Below are positions 1 through 8,092 of a stretch of 49,073 nucleotides of DNA, in pieces. The position numbers were made by a program, and so were the translations under genes. The stretch comes from an uncultured Sulfolobales archaeon (GTDB lineage: Archaea > Thermoproteota > Thermoprotei_A > Sulfolobales > NBVN01): assembly GCA_938083005.1 (NCBI GenBank), contig CALKCU010000014.1, forward strand, positions 1-49,073. The letters are read 5' to 3'. The first letter of the stretch is position 1, and each line of letters starts with the position of its first letter. The notes under the pieces are model-generated. The model was given only the letters and a program-made list of their open reading frames with translations, did not search any database and was not told the DNA's origin.

Positions 1-2
1 CT

Positions 3-935
3 CCCCCGCTAGAGCTGGTCGGCGGGTACCTGGGGATAGTGTTCGTGGCGAGCGTCATGTATGGCGGGAGTTGCCGCTCGGAGGCCTCCGGAGTGGAGCT
101 GAGGGCCTACGTGACTTACCATCCAACTAGGGACATGACGAGGCTCGAGGCTAAAAGACGCGAGAGGGAGAGTGCCATGGAGGTTCTGAAGAGAAAGGAT
201 AGGGGTGAAGCGCTCTTCGACGTCCTGGTCCTGGACGGGGAGGTAGTTCCGAGACTCTCGCCGAGGATACTCTACGGAGAGAGCAAGGAGGCCGAGATTG
301 CTAAAGAGATAGTAAATCTCACGGACGTCATGGTCCTCCTGGCCGAGAAGACGAGGACCCCCGTGGTAGGGGTGCTGAAGAGGAGCTACTCTAAGGACGC
401 GCTAGCCGTGCTGGGACGCTTCATCGAGGTCGACCTCAGCGACAGGGCCTTCATGACGTACGTCCTGGAGCCGGGGGAGTTCACGGTCGTCGGGGACTAC
501 CGGACCATAGCCCGGGCCTACGAGGGGCTGGTCCGCGAGTACGGTGAGGCGTTCCCCCGGGAGGTCTCGCCCGCTAAGTATAGGCTGGCCTGGCTTAGGT
601 GGATGCTTAGAAACCTGAACGCCGCCGGCAGGATGAGGATGGCCCTCTACAGGCCGCGCGCGGGCTTCATCAGCACGGCGGTCAAGGTGGAGTACGACGC
701 GGCCGGGCTTAGCGATGAGGAGCTCATCTCCTCCGCGGCCTCCGTGAGTGAGGCGACCGGTTTCCCCGCGCCGGTCGACTACGCCGACGCGCTGTCCCAG
801 ATATCGGGTGACGCTAGGTTCACGGTCTACCAGCTGGTGCTTCAGAGGATAGGCGAGAGGAACCCGGAGGTCGCGGAGAAGCTGTTCACGCTCGCGAACC
901 CTCAGAAGCTAGGATCCATCGGTCTCAGGACGTAG
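3..935 (+). CDS. nurA: NurA 5'-3' nuclease, 5' end cut off by window
   Basis: NurA is a Mn-dependent nuclease that works with the HerA helicase and Mre11-Rad50 in resecting DNA double-strand breaks. The frame is open to the left edge: the codons before the first GTG (39) read PPLELVGGYLGI and run into VFVASVMYGG, as inside NurA proteins, so the gene starts upstream. Visible family marks are VLVLDGEVV (about residues 60-70 after the GTG), the GVLKRSYSKD motif, and the C-terminal alpha/beta part with FTVYQLVLQRIGERNP. The first catalytic DGS aspartate motif should lie outside the window. The gene ends just before a convergent gene at 941. herA, mre11 and rad50 are expected to the left but cannot be seen. 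Family call is fairly sure; the N-terminus is unknown. Confidence 0.8.
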   Translation, partial: PPLELVGGYLGIVFVASVMYGGSCRSEASGVELRAYVTYHPTRDMTRLEAKRRERESAMEVLKRKDRGEALFDVLVLDGEVVPRLSPRILYGESKEAEIAKEIVNLTDVMVLLAEKTRTPVVGVLKRSYSKDALAVLGRFIEVDLSDRAFMTYVLEPGEFTVVGDYRTIARAYEGLVREYGEAFPREVSPAKYRLAWLRWMLRNLNAAGRMRMALYRPRAGFISTAVKVEYDAAGLSDEELISSAASVSEATGFPAPVDYADALSQISGDARFTVYQLVLQRIGERNPEVAEKLFTLANPQKLGSIGLRT

Positions 936-940
936 GGTCC

Positions 941-2119
941 TCAGCGGCACAGCCTGTAGTACCTGACCTTACGTCCTCCCCTGGACCTTACCTCGCTGTA
1001 GATCTCGCCCCTCCTCTCCATAGCCTCCAGCAGCTTGTACGTTCCGCGGAGCGTGTAGACGGGAAGCCTCTTCCATATCTCGTACGCCGTGGCCTCTCCG
1101 CTGCTCCCGAGTATGCGGACGATCTCCCTGCGCAGACCTACGTTTCCCGATCTCCCGCTCAAGGGGGCCCTGAAGCCTATGGTGACTATAGCTACCGAGC
1201 TACCCAAGCTCTCGGCTACGGTAAAGGCGGAGGCGGAGAGGGGCTTCGTCGTCACGCCCCTTCTCCACAGCCTCACGAGAGACTCCAGAACCTCTCCCCC
1301 GTCCACCTCAACTATTCTGACAGACCTAGCGAGATCGAGGACGCGGGGTCTTTCGGCGCCCTTGACCGAGGCGGCCACCACCTCGTAGTGAGGCTCCGCA
1401 CCGGCCTCCTCAAGGTCCCCGAACCCCTTCCAGATGGAGTAGGCGAGGAGCCCCGTCCTCGCGGGGACCACGACCCTCTCCACTCCTAGCCTCCTCTCGT
1501 ATATCTCGAAGGCTATCGTCTTCAGCCCCTCCACGGTGAGCGGGTTTAGGTAGCCGAGGTGGATGGAGTCCGGGGAGCCTTCTCCGCAGGTCAAGCGCGC
1601 GCTCCTCGCCCTGATCAGGGAGGCTACGTCCGAGTAGTCCAGGGAGAGGGGGTCGTCCACCACCACCTCGACGGTCGAAATCCCGTCGAGGTAGTGGACG
1701 AGGGAGTTAGAGAAGTCCTCTTCGAACCTCGTCCTAACCCCCGGGATGCCTCTGGAGAGCACGTAGCTCGCGATAACCGAGGAGGCCCTGTCCGAGTACG
1801 TGCCCGTGGGGTTCCGCTGCTCGTTCTTGATGAGCACGCTCTCGAGCCTGCTCACCGGGGTCAGCCCCTCTCCCTTGGAGACCACGCTCTCCAGCTTAGG
1901 GAGGAGGGATCTATACCTCCAGATTCCTGGCCCCCTCTTATCGATGCTGAACCTGCCGTCGGGATACCTGAAGACCGTGGGCCCTCCGCAGCTGGGGCAA
2001 GTGAAGACCTCCCCGTCGTACACTCTCCCGCAACTGGAGCAGACGAGCAGAGTCGAGGGTCCTTCCCTACCCAAGCCTGGGCTCCGCCACCCCGAGCGTG
2101 CGGTGGAAAATATCGTCAC
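941..2119 (-). CDS. threonine synthase-like protein, PLP lysine lost, with C-terminal winged helix
   Basis: The first half looks like threonine synthase (fold type II PLP enzyme): an N-terminal zinc ribbon (CSSCG, then CPSCGG) followed by the family loop NPTGTYSDRASS. In true ThrC this reads NPTGSFKDR, with the lysine bound to PLP; here codon 109 (1793-1795) is TCG, serine. The glycine-rich phosphate loop is also eroded (VVVPARTGLLAYSIWKGFGD). The last ~65 residues (REIVRILGSSGEATAYEIW to the end) form a predicted winged helix, which ThrC lacks. I infer a non-catalytic sensor or regulator, perhaps of amino-acid metabolism. The GTG at 2119 is the longest start; a TTG at 2074 is equally possible because GATATTTTCC at 2105-2114 could be the promoter box. 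It is divergent from the aldehyde oxidoreductase gene, with a long inverted repeat between them. Confidence 0.7.
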   Translation of the reverse strand: MTIFSTARSGWRSPGLGREGPSTLLVCSSCGRVYDGEVFTCPSCGGPTVFRYPDGRFSIDKRGPGIWRYRSLLPKLESVVSKGEGLTPVSRLESVLIKNEQRNPTGTYSDRASSVIASYVLSRGIPGVRTRFEEDFSNSLVHYLDGISTVEVVVDDPLSLDYSDVASLIRARSARLTCGEGSPDSIHLGYLNPLTVEGLKTIAFEIYERRLGVERVVVPARTGLLAYSIWKGFGDLEEAGAEPHYEVVAASVKGAERPRVLDLARSVRIVEVDGGEVLESLVRLWRRGVTTKPLSASAFTVAESLGSSVAIVTIGFRAPLSGRSGNVGLRREIVRILGSSGEATAYEIWKRLPVYTLRGTYKLLEAMERRGEIYSEVRSRGGRKVRYYRLCR

Positions 2120-2293
2120 GGCCTGACGCGTCGTTGCGGGTCAGCTCTGCCCCCATTACGCTGGACTCTCTCCCCTCTATCATGGAGAGGCCCTCGAGGC
2201 GAGGGGGCCCGTGTTTACCCACATTAACTAGAAAGACGCGCCGCTTTCTTTGGGAGCCTTCAACTCCCCAGTCGCGTACGTCAAGCTCGACGG

Positions 2294-2326
2294 TAATACG
2301 CTTTAACGGCGTTAAAAGCAGTATTA
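2294..2326. promoter_or_regulatory. long imperfect inverted repeat in divergent promoter region
   Basis: Left arm TAATAC-GC-TTTAACG (2294-2308) faces right arm CGTTAAA-a-GC-a-GTATTA (2310-2326). All 15 left-arm bases pair, with two extra A bases in the right arm. It sits in the 355-base gap between the ThrC-like/winged-helix gene and the aldehyde oxidoreductase gene. A second AT-rich box (GCTTTATACC, 2338-2347) follows. It could be an operator; the ligand protein is unknown. Confidence 0.5.
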
Positions 2327-2442
2327 CTTGCGACGTTGCTTTATACCGCTGTATCACGTAATACCTAATGTCGTCTCCACCTTGGAGCAGACCTGTTCTC
2401 ATCGAGAATTACGTTGCCCGATCGTACCAGATCTTCGAGACT

Positions 2443-2452
2443 GATATATTTT
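2443..2452 (+). promoter_or_regulatory. TATA box of aldehyde oxidoreductase gene
   Basis: GATATATTTT, centred about 28 bases before the GTG at 2475, which is the spacing of a leaderless archaeal transcript. No Shine-Dalgarno site lies before the GTG, in agreement. Confidence 0.6.
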
Positions 2453-2474
2453 CCTCGTTATCAGAAAAGCGACG

Positions 2475-4382
2475 GTGGTATCTCTGCCTCCTCAGAGGCT
2501 CTACGGCTACACAGGGAGGATTCTCGAGATAGACCTCACGCATAAGAAGGCCATCAAGATCGAGACGCCCAGGGAGCTCGCTCGCGACTTCATCGGGGCC
2601 AGGGGCTTCGGAGCCAAGATCCTGTGGGACAGGATGAAACCCGGTACCGACCCCCTGTCCCCCGAGAGCGTCATGGTCGTCTCGTGGAGCCCCTTCACGG
2701 GCACCTCGGCCCAAAGCTTCCACAAGGTATTCGTCATGTTCAAGTCCCCGCTGACCGGTGCGTACTTCAGGTCCGTCGGCGGGGGCTTCTTCGCTGCCGA
2801 GGCCAAGTTCGCGGGCTACGACGCGATAGTGATAACCGGGAGAGCTGAGAAGCCCACCTACGTATGGATACGCGACGACGAGGTCGAGTTCAGGGACGCT
2901 ACGCACATGTGGGGAGCCACGGTCGATGGCGCTGTCGAGATGATAAGGGACGAGACCGATAAAGAGGCGAGGGCGCTAGCCATAGGTCCAGGCGGAGAGA
3001 GGCTGGTGAAGATAGCCTGCGTCGTGACCGACGACTACAGGACTCCCGGTAGAGGGGGTAGCGGGGCCATCTGGGGCGCCAAGAACCTCAAGGCGATCGC
3101 TGTCAGGGGCACCAAGAGGCCCGAGCTCTTCAAGCCGGACGAGTTCGGAGAGCTCGTTAGAGAGCAGGTCGAGGTGTTCAAGAAGAGCCCACTCCTCGAC
3201 CCGTTCCAGAGGCTCGGCACCAACTCTATAGTGTACCAGTTCTACACTCTCGGCCACCACCCGACCTACAACTTCAAGAACATCGAGCTCGAGAACGCCG
3301 AGGTCTGGAGGCCCGAGGTCCTGGAGAAGTACATAGTGAAGCACGTAGGCTGCTTCGGCTGCATGATCAGGTGCGGGAAGAGGTGGAAGCTGACCAAAGG
3401 ACCCTTCGCGGGCCTGTACCACGACTTCCCGGAGTACGAGACTCACTGGTCCATGGGTTCAACGTGCGGAGTCACCAACCTGGAGGCCATAGCGTACGCT
3501 AACATGCTCTGCGACAAGTACGGTATCGACACGATATCCGCCGGAAACCTGGTAGGGTTCGCCATGGAGCTCTACGAGAAGGGCATAATATCGGAGAGGG
3601 AGGCGGATGGCCTTAGGCTCAGGTGGGGCGACCCCGACGTACTCGTCGAGCTCGTGAGGAAGATAGCTCTGAGGGAGGGTATAGGCAACGTACTGGCCGA
3701 GGGTGCGGTCAGAGCCGCTGAGATAATCGGCAGGGGCGCTGAGAAGTACGCGATGCACTCGAAGGGCCTAGAGCTGCCGGCCTACGATCCGAGGGCCGCC
3801 AAGTCCCACGGGCTGAGCTACGCTACGTCCAACATAGGGGGTAGCCACATGATTGGATGGAACAAGTACGAGATCCTGGGAATGCCGGAGAAGGTCGACC
3901 CGCTGACCGTTGAGGGTAAGGGAGAGCTGACGAAGAGGGTCCAGGACCAGATAGCGGCCTACGAGGCAGCTGGCTGGTGCGCCTTCGCCGAGCTCGTCCA
4001 GACAGCCGGCTACGGGAGCGTGGAGAAGACCATGGACTGGATGGCCAGGGCCCTCTACGCCGCCACGGGCGTAGAGGAGTTCAAGGACCCGAAGCACATC
4101 TGGCTAGTCGGTGAGAGGGTATACAACCTAGAGAGGGCCTTCAACGTCCGCGAGGGCTACACCAGGAAGGACGACTGGCTACCCGAGAGGTTCCTCAGGG
4201 AACCGTTCCCGAGGGCCCCCGCGAAGGGACAGATATTCGAGCTCGACAGGCTACTCGACGACTACTACACCGTTAGAGGCTGGGACTTGAAGACCGGCAC
4301 ACCGACGAGGAAGAAGCTCGAGGAGCTGGGGCTCAAGGAGGTAGCAGACGAGCTCGAGAGACTGGGGAAGCTCCCAGCTTAA
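2475..4382 (+). CDS. tungsten-containing aldehyde:ferredoxin oxidoreductase family
   Basis: Oxidises aldehydes to acids and passes the electrons to ferredoxin, using a tungstopterin and one [4Fe-4S] cluster; cytoplasmic. At 635 residues it has the family's normal length. The N-terminal beta-rich domain is clear (LYGYTGRILEIDLT, GARGFGAKILWD). Cluster ligands are C293-x2-C296-x3-C300 (GCFGCMIRC) and C502 (AAGWCAF), matching the CX2CX3C...C pattern of P. furiosus AOR. Start chosen at the GTG about 28 bases after a TATA box. A MoaD/ThiS-like gene follows 78 bases later, fitting pterin cofactor supply. Which subfamily (AOR, FOR, GAPOR, WOR) it belongs to cannot be decided by eye; with peptide-degrading genes nearby, aldehydes from 2-keto acids are a reasonable substrate guess. 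Confidence 0.9.
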   Translation: MVSLPPQRLYGYTGRILEIDLTHKKAIKIETPRELARDFIGARGFGAKILWDRMKPGTDPLSPESVMVVSWSPFTGTSAQSFHKVFVMFKSPLTGAYFRSVGGGFFAAEAKFAGYDAIVITGRAEKPTYVWIRDDEVEFRDATHMWGATVDGAVEMIRDETDKEARALAIGPGGERLVKIACVVTDDYRTPGRGGSGAIWGAKNLKAIAVRGTKRPELFKPDEFGELVREQVEVFKKSPLLDPFQRLGTNSIVYQFYTLGHHPTYNFKNIELENAEVWRPEVLEKYIVKHVGCFGCMIRCGKRWKLTKGPFAGLYHDFPEYETHWSMGSTCGVTNLEAIAYANMLCDKYGIDTISAGNLVGFAMELYEKGIISEREADGLRLRWGDPDVLVELVRKIALREGIGNVLAEGAVRAAEIIGRGAEKYAMHSKGLELPAYDPRAAKSHGLSYATSNIGGSHMIGWNKYEILGMPEKVDPLTVEGKGELTKRVQDQIAAYEAAGWCAFAELVQTAGYGSVEKTMDWMARALYAATGVEEFKDPKHIWLVGERVYNLERAFNVREGYTRKDDWLPERFLREPFPRAPAKGQIFELDRLLDDYYTVRGWDLKTGTPTRKKLEELGLKEVADELERLGKLPA

Positions 4383-4460
4383 CCCCCTTTAGCCTTTAGC
4401 TAGACAGACCTTAACAAATCTTTTTACCCTCCCTAAGCGCCTACCTGCTGGGGACCAGCT

Positions 4461-4736
4461 GTGAGAGTCTATGTGGAGTTCTTGGGCTACGCGGCCGAGA
4501 AGGTGGGCAGGAGGTGGATGTGGCTTGAGGCGGAGACTGGTTGCACCCTGGGGGATCTCTTCGCTAAGCACCTGGGCTCGACCATAGGAGCAGAGCTGGC
4601 CAATGCTCTTACCGAGGCGTTCACGCGCCGGGAGCTGGCGGTGGCGGTTAACGGAAGGCTCGTAGACCGCTTGGAGCACGTCCTGGAGGACGGGGATAGG
4701 CTTCTAGTGTTCCCCATAGCGGCCGGGGGAGCGTAA
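4461..4736 (+). CDS. MoaD/ThiS-family ubiquitin-like sulfur carrier
   Basis: A 91-residue beta-grasp protein (MRVYVEFLGYAAEKVG at the start, VNGRLVD and LEDGDRLLVFP later). MoaD carries sulfur as a C-terminal thiocarboxylate for molybdopterin/tungstopterin synthesis. Its position right after a tungstoenzyme gene suggests that role; SAMP-type protein tagging is an alternative. Oddity: the protein ends in AAGGA, so the usual terminal Gly-Gly is followed by one alanine that would have to be removed before adenylation. The GTG start lies about 35 bases after a CTTTTTACCC box (4420-4429), which may also act as a T-rich terminator for the gene before. Confidence 0.75.
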   Translation: MRVYVEFLGYAAEKVGRRWMWLEAETGCTLGDLFAKHLGSTIGAELANALTEAFTRRELAVAVNGRLVDRLEHVLEDGDRLLVFPIAAGGA

Positions 4737-4836
4737 GAGAGCGGAGAGCCCCGCAGATCGCGGACCGTCGCTTTACGCTCGCTTACCAAAGCCGACGTAC
4801 TTAAGCCTCGCTCCGCAGATCCTGGGGTAGCGGGGC

Positions 4837-5472
4837 TTGGGCGCTCCGGGTGCGGAGATCCTGAGAGGGATCCACCTCATCAGGGGGAGAGTATCGAACA
4901 TCTACCTGGTGGAGACGACCTCTGGCGCTCTGCTGGTCGACGCAGGCACTCCCGAGGACCCGGAGGGGGTACTGGGCTATCTGAGGGCTATGGGGCTCGA
5001 GGTCGGAGTGATCTTCGTGACCCACGCGCACTGGGACCACGTGGGGGGCCTAAAGAGGCTCAGGGACGTCACGGGAGCGAGGGTGGCCGCTCACAGGGAA
5101 GAGGCCCCCTACGTGCGCGGCGGGGGTACCGCGAGGAGGAGGTTCGAGCCCGTCGACGTAGACGTAGAGGTTGAGAACGGGACCGATATCCTGGGACTCC
5201 TCGTTATACACACTCCGGGGCACACTCCTGGAAGCTCGTGTCTTCTCGATGGAAAGAAGAGGGCCATTCTCGTGGGCGACCTGGTCTACGAGGAGGGGGG
5301 AAGACTCTACGAGATGCACCACCACTACTCGCGCGACCCCCACATGAACAGGAAGTCCATAGCCAGGCTGCTGGAGTACGACTTCGACCACGTGCTGCCC
5401 AGCCACGGGAACCCCCTGCTAGGCGAGGGCAAGGACGCTCTGAGGCGCGTGGTCGAGAGCTTCTCGCAGTAG
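4837..5472 (+). CDS. metallo-beta-lactamase fold hydrolase
   Basis: A 211-residue zinc hydrolase with all main metal motifs: THAHWDH, then TPGHTPGS with the metal-binding histidine, the bridging aspartate in VGDLVY, and the last histidine in PSHGNP. The family includes glyoxalase II-like thioesterases; the exact substrate cannot be read. No signal peptide or membrane segment, so cytoplasmic. TTG at 4837 is taken as start because GTACTTAAGCC (4797-4807) lies about 35 bases upstream and the next residues (AEILRGIHLIRG) start the fold. It converges on the M20 gene at 5570. Confidence 0.8.
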   Translation: MGAPGAEILRGIHLIRGRVSNIYLVETTSGALLVDAGTPEDPEGVLGYLRAMGLEVGVIFVTHAHWDHVGGLKRLRDVTGARVAAHREEAPYVRGGGTARRRFEPVDVDVEVENGTDILGLLVIHTPGHTPGSSCLLDGKKRAILVGDLVYEEGGRLYEMHHHYSRDPHMNRKSIARLLEYDFDHVLPSHGNPLLGEGKDALRRVVESFSQ

Positions 5473-5484
5473 GGGTCCTGGGCC

Positions 5485-5502
5485 GTCGGGAACGTTCCCG
5501 AC
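5485..5502. repeat. perfect 18-base palindrome between convergent genes
   Basis: GTCGGGAACGTTCCCGAC is identical to its reverse complement. It lies 12 bases after the stop of the metallo-beta-lactamase gene and faces the M20 gene. No T-run follows, so it is not an ordinary archaeal terminator; it could be a protein-binding site or a fold in both 3' UTRs. Confidence 0.5.
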
Positions 5503-5569
5503 AGCCCGGGGTCCCGAGCCTCGGTGCCCTAGCTAGAGAGAAAGGGGGTTAAGCTCGGCGCGGAGCTTT

Positions 5570-6763
5570 CTAGACTCGGCTCGCCGCTAAGTAGTCATAC
5601 GCGAGGAGGGCGTAGAGAGCCGTACCCTTCCACAGCACCTCCTCGTCGACGTCGAACCTGGGGTGGTGGTGCGGGTAGACTACCCCCCTGCTCTCGTTCC
5701 TAATACCGAGGATCACGAATGCCCCCTGAGCCTTCTGCAGGTAGAAAGCGAAGTCCTCGGCGCCCATGCTCATGGGGGCCTCGGCCGTCGGCCCGAGCTT
5801 GCTCGCGACCCTCATGACGAAGTCGGCGAGCTCCGGCGTATTCACTACGGGGGGATACGAGATCCCGGCGATCTCTACGCTTCCCTCGCACTCCCAGGCC
5901 GCCGCGTAGTGCTTAACCACGGACTCTATCCTGGCCAGCAGCCTATCCCTCAGCCCTAGGTCGAAGACTCTGAGGGTCCCGTGGATCTCGACCACGTCAG
6001 GTATCACGTTGGCTGCTCTGCTCGCCTCTATCCTGGGCGTGGAGATGACCGCGGGAGTGAACGCGTCCACGTTCCTTGTCACTATCTTCTGGATCGCGTT
6101 GTATATGTCCGCGGCCGGTACCGTGGGGTCCCTCGCCAGCTCTGGGTGAGCCGCGTGACCCCCCTTACCCCTTATCCTTATCACGAACCTCGTCGAGGAC
6201 GCGTTCATGGGTCCCCTCTTGGTGGCTATGACTCCCGAGGGGAGCTCGGACCAGACGTGGATCCCGAAAACCGCGTTAACGTCGTCGAAAAACCCCTCCT
6301 CCACTATCCTCTTCGCGCCGGCTCCGCCCTCCTCAGCCGGCTGAAAGACCAGCTTAACTGTGCCCGCGAGCCTGTCCCTGATTGCCGACAGCACTCTGGC
6401 GGCCCCGAGGAGCATGGCCACGTGAGCGTCATGACCGCACGCGTGCATCTTCCCGGGGACCCTGGACCTGTACGGGACGTCGCTCTCCTCCTGTATGGGG
6501 AGAGCGTCCATATCCGCTCTCAGCGCCACTACCCTGCCCCCGCCCGCCCTCATCATCCCGACGACGCCAGTACCAGCTGCCCTATGTACCTCGAAGCCGA
6601 GCCTCATCAGCTCTTCCTCGACCAGCTTCGCGGTTCTGTGCTCCTCGAACGCCAGCTCCGGGTAGGAGTGTATATCCCTCCTGATACTGACGACGTAGTC
6701 GCTGAGGGATCTCGATAGCTCTACCACCCTCTCCTCCACCGGGTCCAGATCCACTTTAACCAC
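5570..6763 (-). CDS. M20 family amidohydrolase/carboxypeptidase
   Basis: A 397-residue zinc amidohydrolase of the IAA-amino-acid hydrolase/CpsA type, which removes an acyl group or C-terminal amino acid. Motifs in order: [14 protein letters not shown] near the N-terminus, [24 protein letters not shown] (metal-binding Cys/His), [10 protein letters not shown] (catalytic Glu), KGGHAAHPE, and [11 protein letters not shown] near the end. No signal peptide. The GTG at 6763 lies about 26 bases after CCTTATTACT read on the minus strand (6785-6794). A second, more distant M20 enzyme sits at 10705. Substrate not decidable. Confidence 0.85.
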   Translation of the reverse strand: MVKVDLDPVEERVVELSRSLSDYVVSIRRDIHSYPELAFEEHRTAKLVEEELMRLGFEVHRAAGTGVVGMMRAGGGRVVALRADMDALPIQEESDVPYRSRVPGKMHACGHDAHVAMLLGAARVLSAIRDRLAGTVKLVFQPAEEGGAGAKRIVEEGFFDDVNAVFGIHVWSELPSGVIATKRGPMNASSTRFVIRIRGKGGHAAHPELARDPTVPAADIYNAIQKIVTRNVDAFTPAVISTPRIEASRAANVIPDVVEIHGTLRVFDLGLRDRLLARIESVVKHYAAAWECEGSVEIAGISYPPVVNTPELADFVMRVASKLGPTAEAPMSMGAEDFAFYLQKAQGAFVILGIRNESRGVVYPHHHPRFDVDEEVLWKGTALYALLAYDYLAASRV

Positions 6764-6810
6764 AAGGAAAGGTTTTGGTCTGAGAGTAATAAGGGCTCGA
6801 AAGGAGGGCT

Positions 6811-6925
6811 GGAGCCCGGCAGATCACGCCACCGGGGACTAAGGGTGGGGACCCCCTCAAGACCTACCATGCCTGGCGGAGAGGCGCGTCTCCCGGGTCA
6901 GCCGACCTAACCACGCCGGGGCTCC
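6811..6925 (+). ncRNA. possible folded RNA element
   Basis: Gene-free stretch before the dehydrogenase. GGAGCCCGG (6811-6819) can close on CCGGGGCTCC (6916-6925) with one bulged G. Inside are CCACC/GGTGG (6829-6833, 6844-6848) and GGAGA/TCTCC (6878-6882, 6889-6893). The box AGTAATAAGG (6785-6794) would start transcription near 6811. It lacks the conserved core of 5S, SRP and RNase P RNA. GC-rich DNA folds easily, so this is weak evidence. Confidence 0.25.
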
Positions 6926-7055
6926 CGGTTATGGTTGTGGTAGAGCGTTAAGCCTCCCGGAGATGCGGGTTACGGTTTTCCGCGATGCCGGGCTGGACAC
7001 CGAGGCTCCAGGAACCTATCGAGAGCGTCCGGTATCCCGACCGTCCCCCGAGCCC

Positions 7056-7079
7056 GACCAGCCAGCTTATTAGCTGGTC
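7056..7079. promoter_or_regulatory. inverted repeat over the TATA box of the dehydrogenase operon
   Basis: GACCAGC (7056-7062) and GCTGGTC (7073-7079) are perfect inverted arms that flank CAGCTTATTA, the likely TATA box, about 27 bases before the GTG at 7096. A repressor bound here would block TBP. Confidence 0.45.
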
Positions 7080-7095
7080 GCTCGGTGGAGAAACG

Positions 7096-8088
7096 GTGGA
7101 GTACTTGAAGATCGGAATCTACGGGTTCGGAGCCGTCGGGAGGCTAGCCTCCAGGCTCGCGCTCGAGAGGGGGCACGAGATAGTGGGGGTCGTAGACATA
7201 GACGAGAGGATAGTCGGTAAGGACGCTGGAGAGATCCTGGGGGTTGGCAGACTCGGTGTCGAGGTGACGAGGGACGCGGAGGAACTCGCCGACGCCGACG
7301 TGGTGCTCCACGCCACTGGTTCCTACCTCGACAGAGTCTTCGACCAGATAGCGTCGGTGGTGAGGATGGGGGTCCACGTGGTCTCGACGTGCGAGACCCT
7401 GTCCTACCCCTACTACAGGTACCCGGTCCTCGCTCTGAGGCTCGACGAAATCGCGAGAGCGTACGGAGCCGTCGTGATAGGGACCGGCATAAACCCCGGC
7501 TACCTCCTGGATTCTCTAGTCGTGGTTCTCGCAGCCTCCGTCCCGACCGTCAGGAGGGTAAGGGCTCTCAGGAGCCTAGACGCGGCCAGGAGGAGGGAGC
7601 CGTTCAGGAAGAAGATAGGCGTCGGGGAGGACCCGAGGCTGGTCGAGGAGAAGCTCGCGCGGGGCGAGATAACGGGTCACGTAGGCTACGCCGAGTCAGT
7701 CTACCTCGTAGCCCTCGCTGGAGACCTCAGCCTCACTAGGGTAGTGGAGCACCAGGAGGCCGTCCCTGCCGAGAGTGACGTCGAGTCGGCCGGGATCAGG
7801 GTCTCTAAGGGCATGAACAGGGGGATCAGGGGCTACGGAGCCGGCTTCGTCGGAGACCGAGAAGTGGTAAGGATAGAGTTCGAAGCCTACGTCGGAGCTC
7901 CCGAGTACGAGGAGATAGAGATAGAGGGTCAGGAGTACTCGGTCAAGTGGAGAAGCACGGGAACTCCCGGAGACCTCGGCACGGTCACTGTAGCCCTGAA
8001 CGTGGCCGAGAGGGTTCCTTACATGATGCCGGGGCTCAGGCTAATGACCGACATGCTACCGTTCAAGATCAGGTTCGCTGGAGGATAG
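7096..8088 (+). CDS. NAD(P)-dependent dehydrogenase, 2,4-diaminopentanoate dehydrogenase/DapB-like
   Basis: A 330-residue Rossmann enzyme: LKIGIYGFGAVGRLA at the N-terminus, VVDIDE, then DVVLHATGSYLD and GTGINPGYLLD. This pattern is that of the dihydrodipicolinate-reductase-like family that contains 2,4-diaminopentanoate dehydrogenase of ornithine fermentation. A longer frame opens at 6985, but those 37 residues are proline-rich filler; the GTG at 7096 sits about 27 bases after CTTATTA and directly before the fold, so I chose it. The next gene, a PLP aminomutase-type enzyme, starts four bases after the stop, so both probably act on the same amino acid. True substrate unknown. Confidence 0.7.
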   Translation: MEYLKIGIYGFGAVGRLASRLALERGHEIVGVVDIDERIVGKDAGEILGVGRLGVEVTRDAEELADADVVLHATGSYLDRVFDQIASVVRMGVHVVSTCETLSYPYYRYPVLALRLDEIARAYGAVVIGTGINPGYLLDSLVVVLAASVPTVRRVRALRSLDAARRREPFRKKIGVGEDPRLVEEKLARGEITGHVGYAESVYLVALAGDLSLTRVVEHQEAVPAESDVESAGIRVSKGMNRGIRGYGAGFVGDREVVRIEFEAYVGAPEYEEIEIEGQEYSVKWRSTGTPGDLGTVTVALNVAERVPYMMPGLRLMTDMLPFKIRFAGG

Positions 8089-8092
8089 CGGC

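Noticed and set aside
1559-2227. Long plus-strand frame opposite the ThrC-like gene
   Set aside because: It is the antisense shadow of a gene with zinc-ribbon and fold motifs; its own protein is Arg/Pro/Gly-rich without any family pattern.
2067-2402. Minus-strand frame of 111 codons covering the promoter gap
   Set aside because: It overlaps the ThrC-like start, contains the inverted repeat and TATA boxes, and has no recognisable domain.
6811-6925. 5S rRNA
   Set aside because: Length and the closing stem fit loosely, but the conserved core around GAAC...AGUUAAGC is absent.
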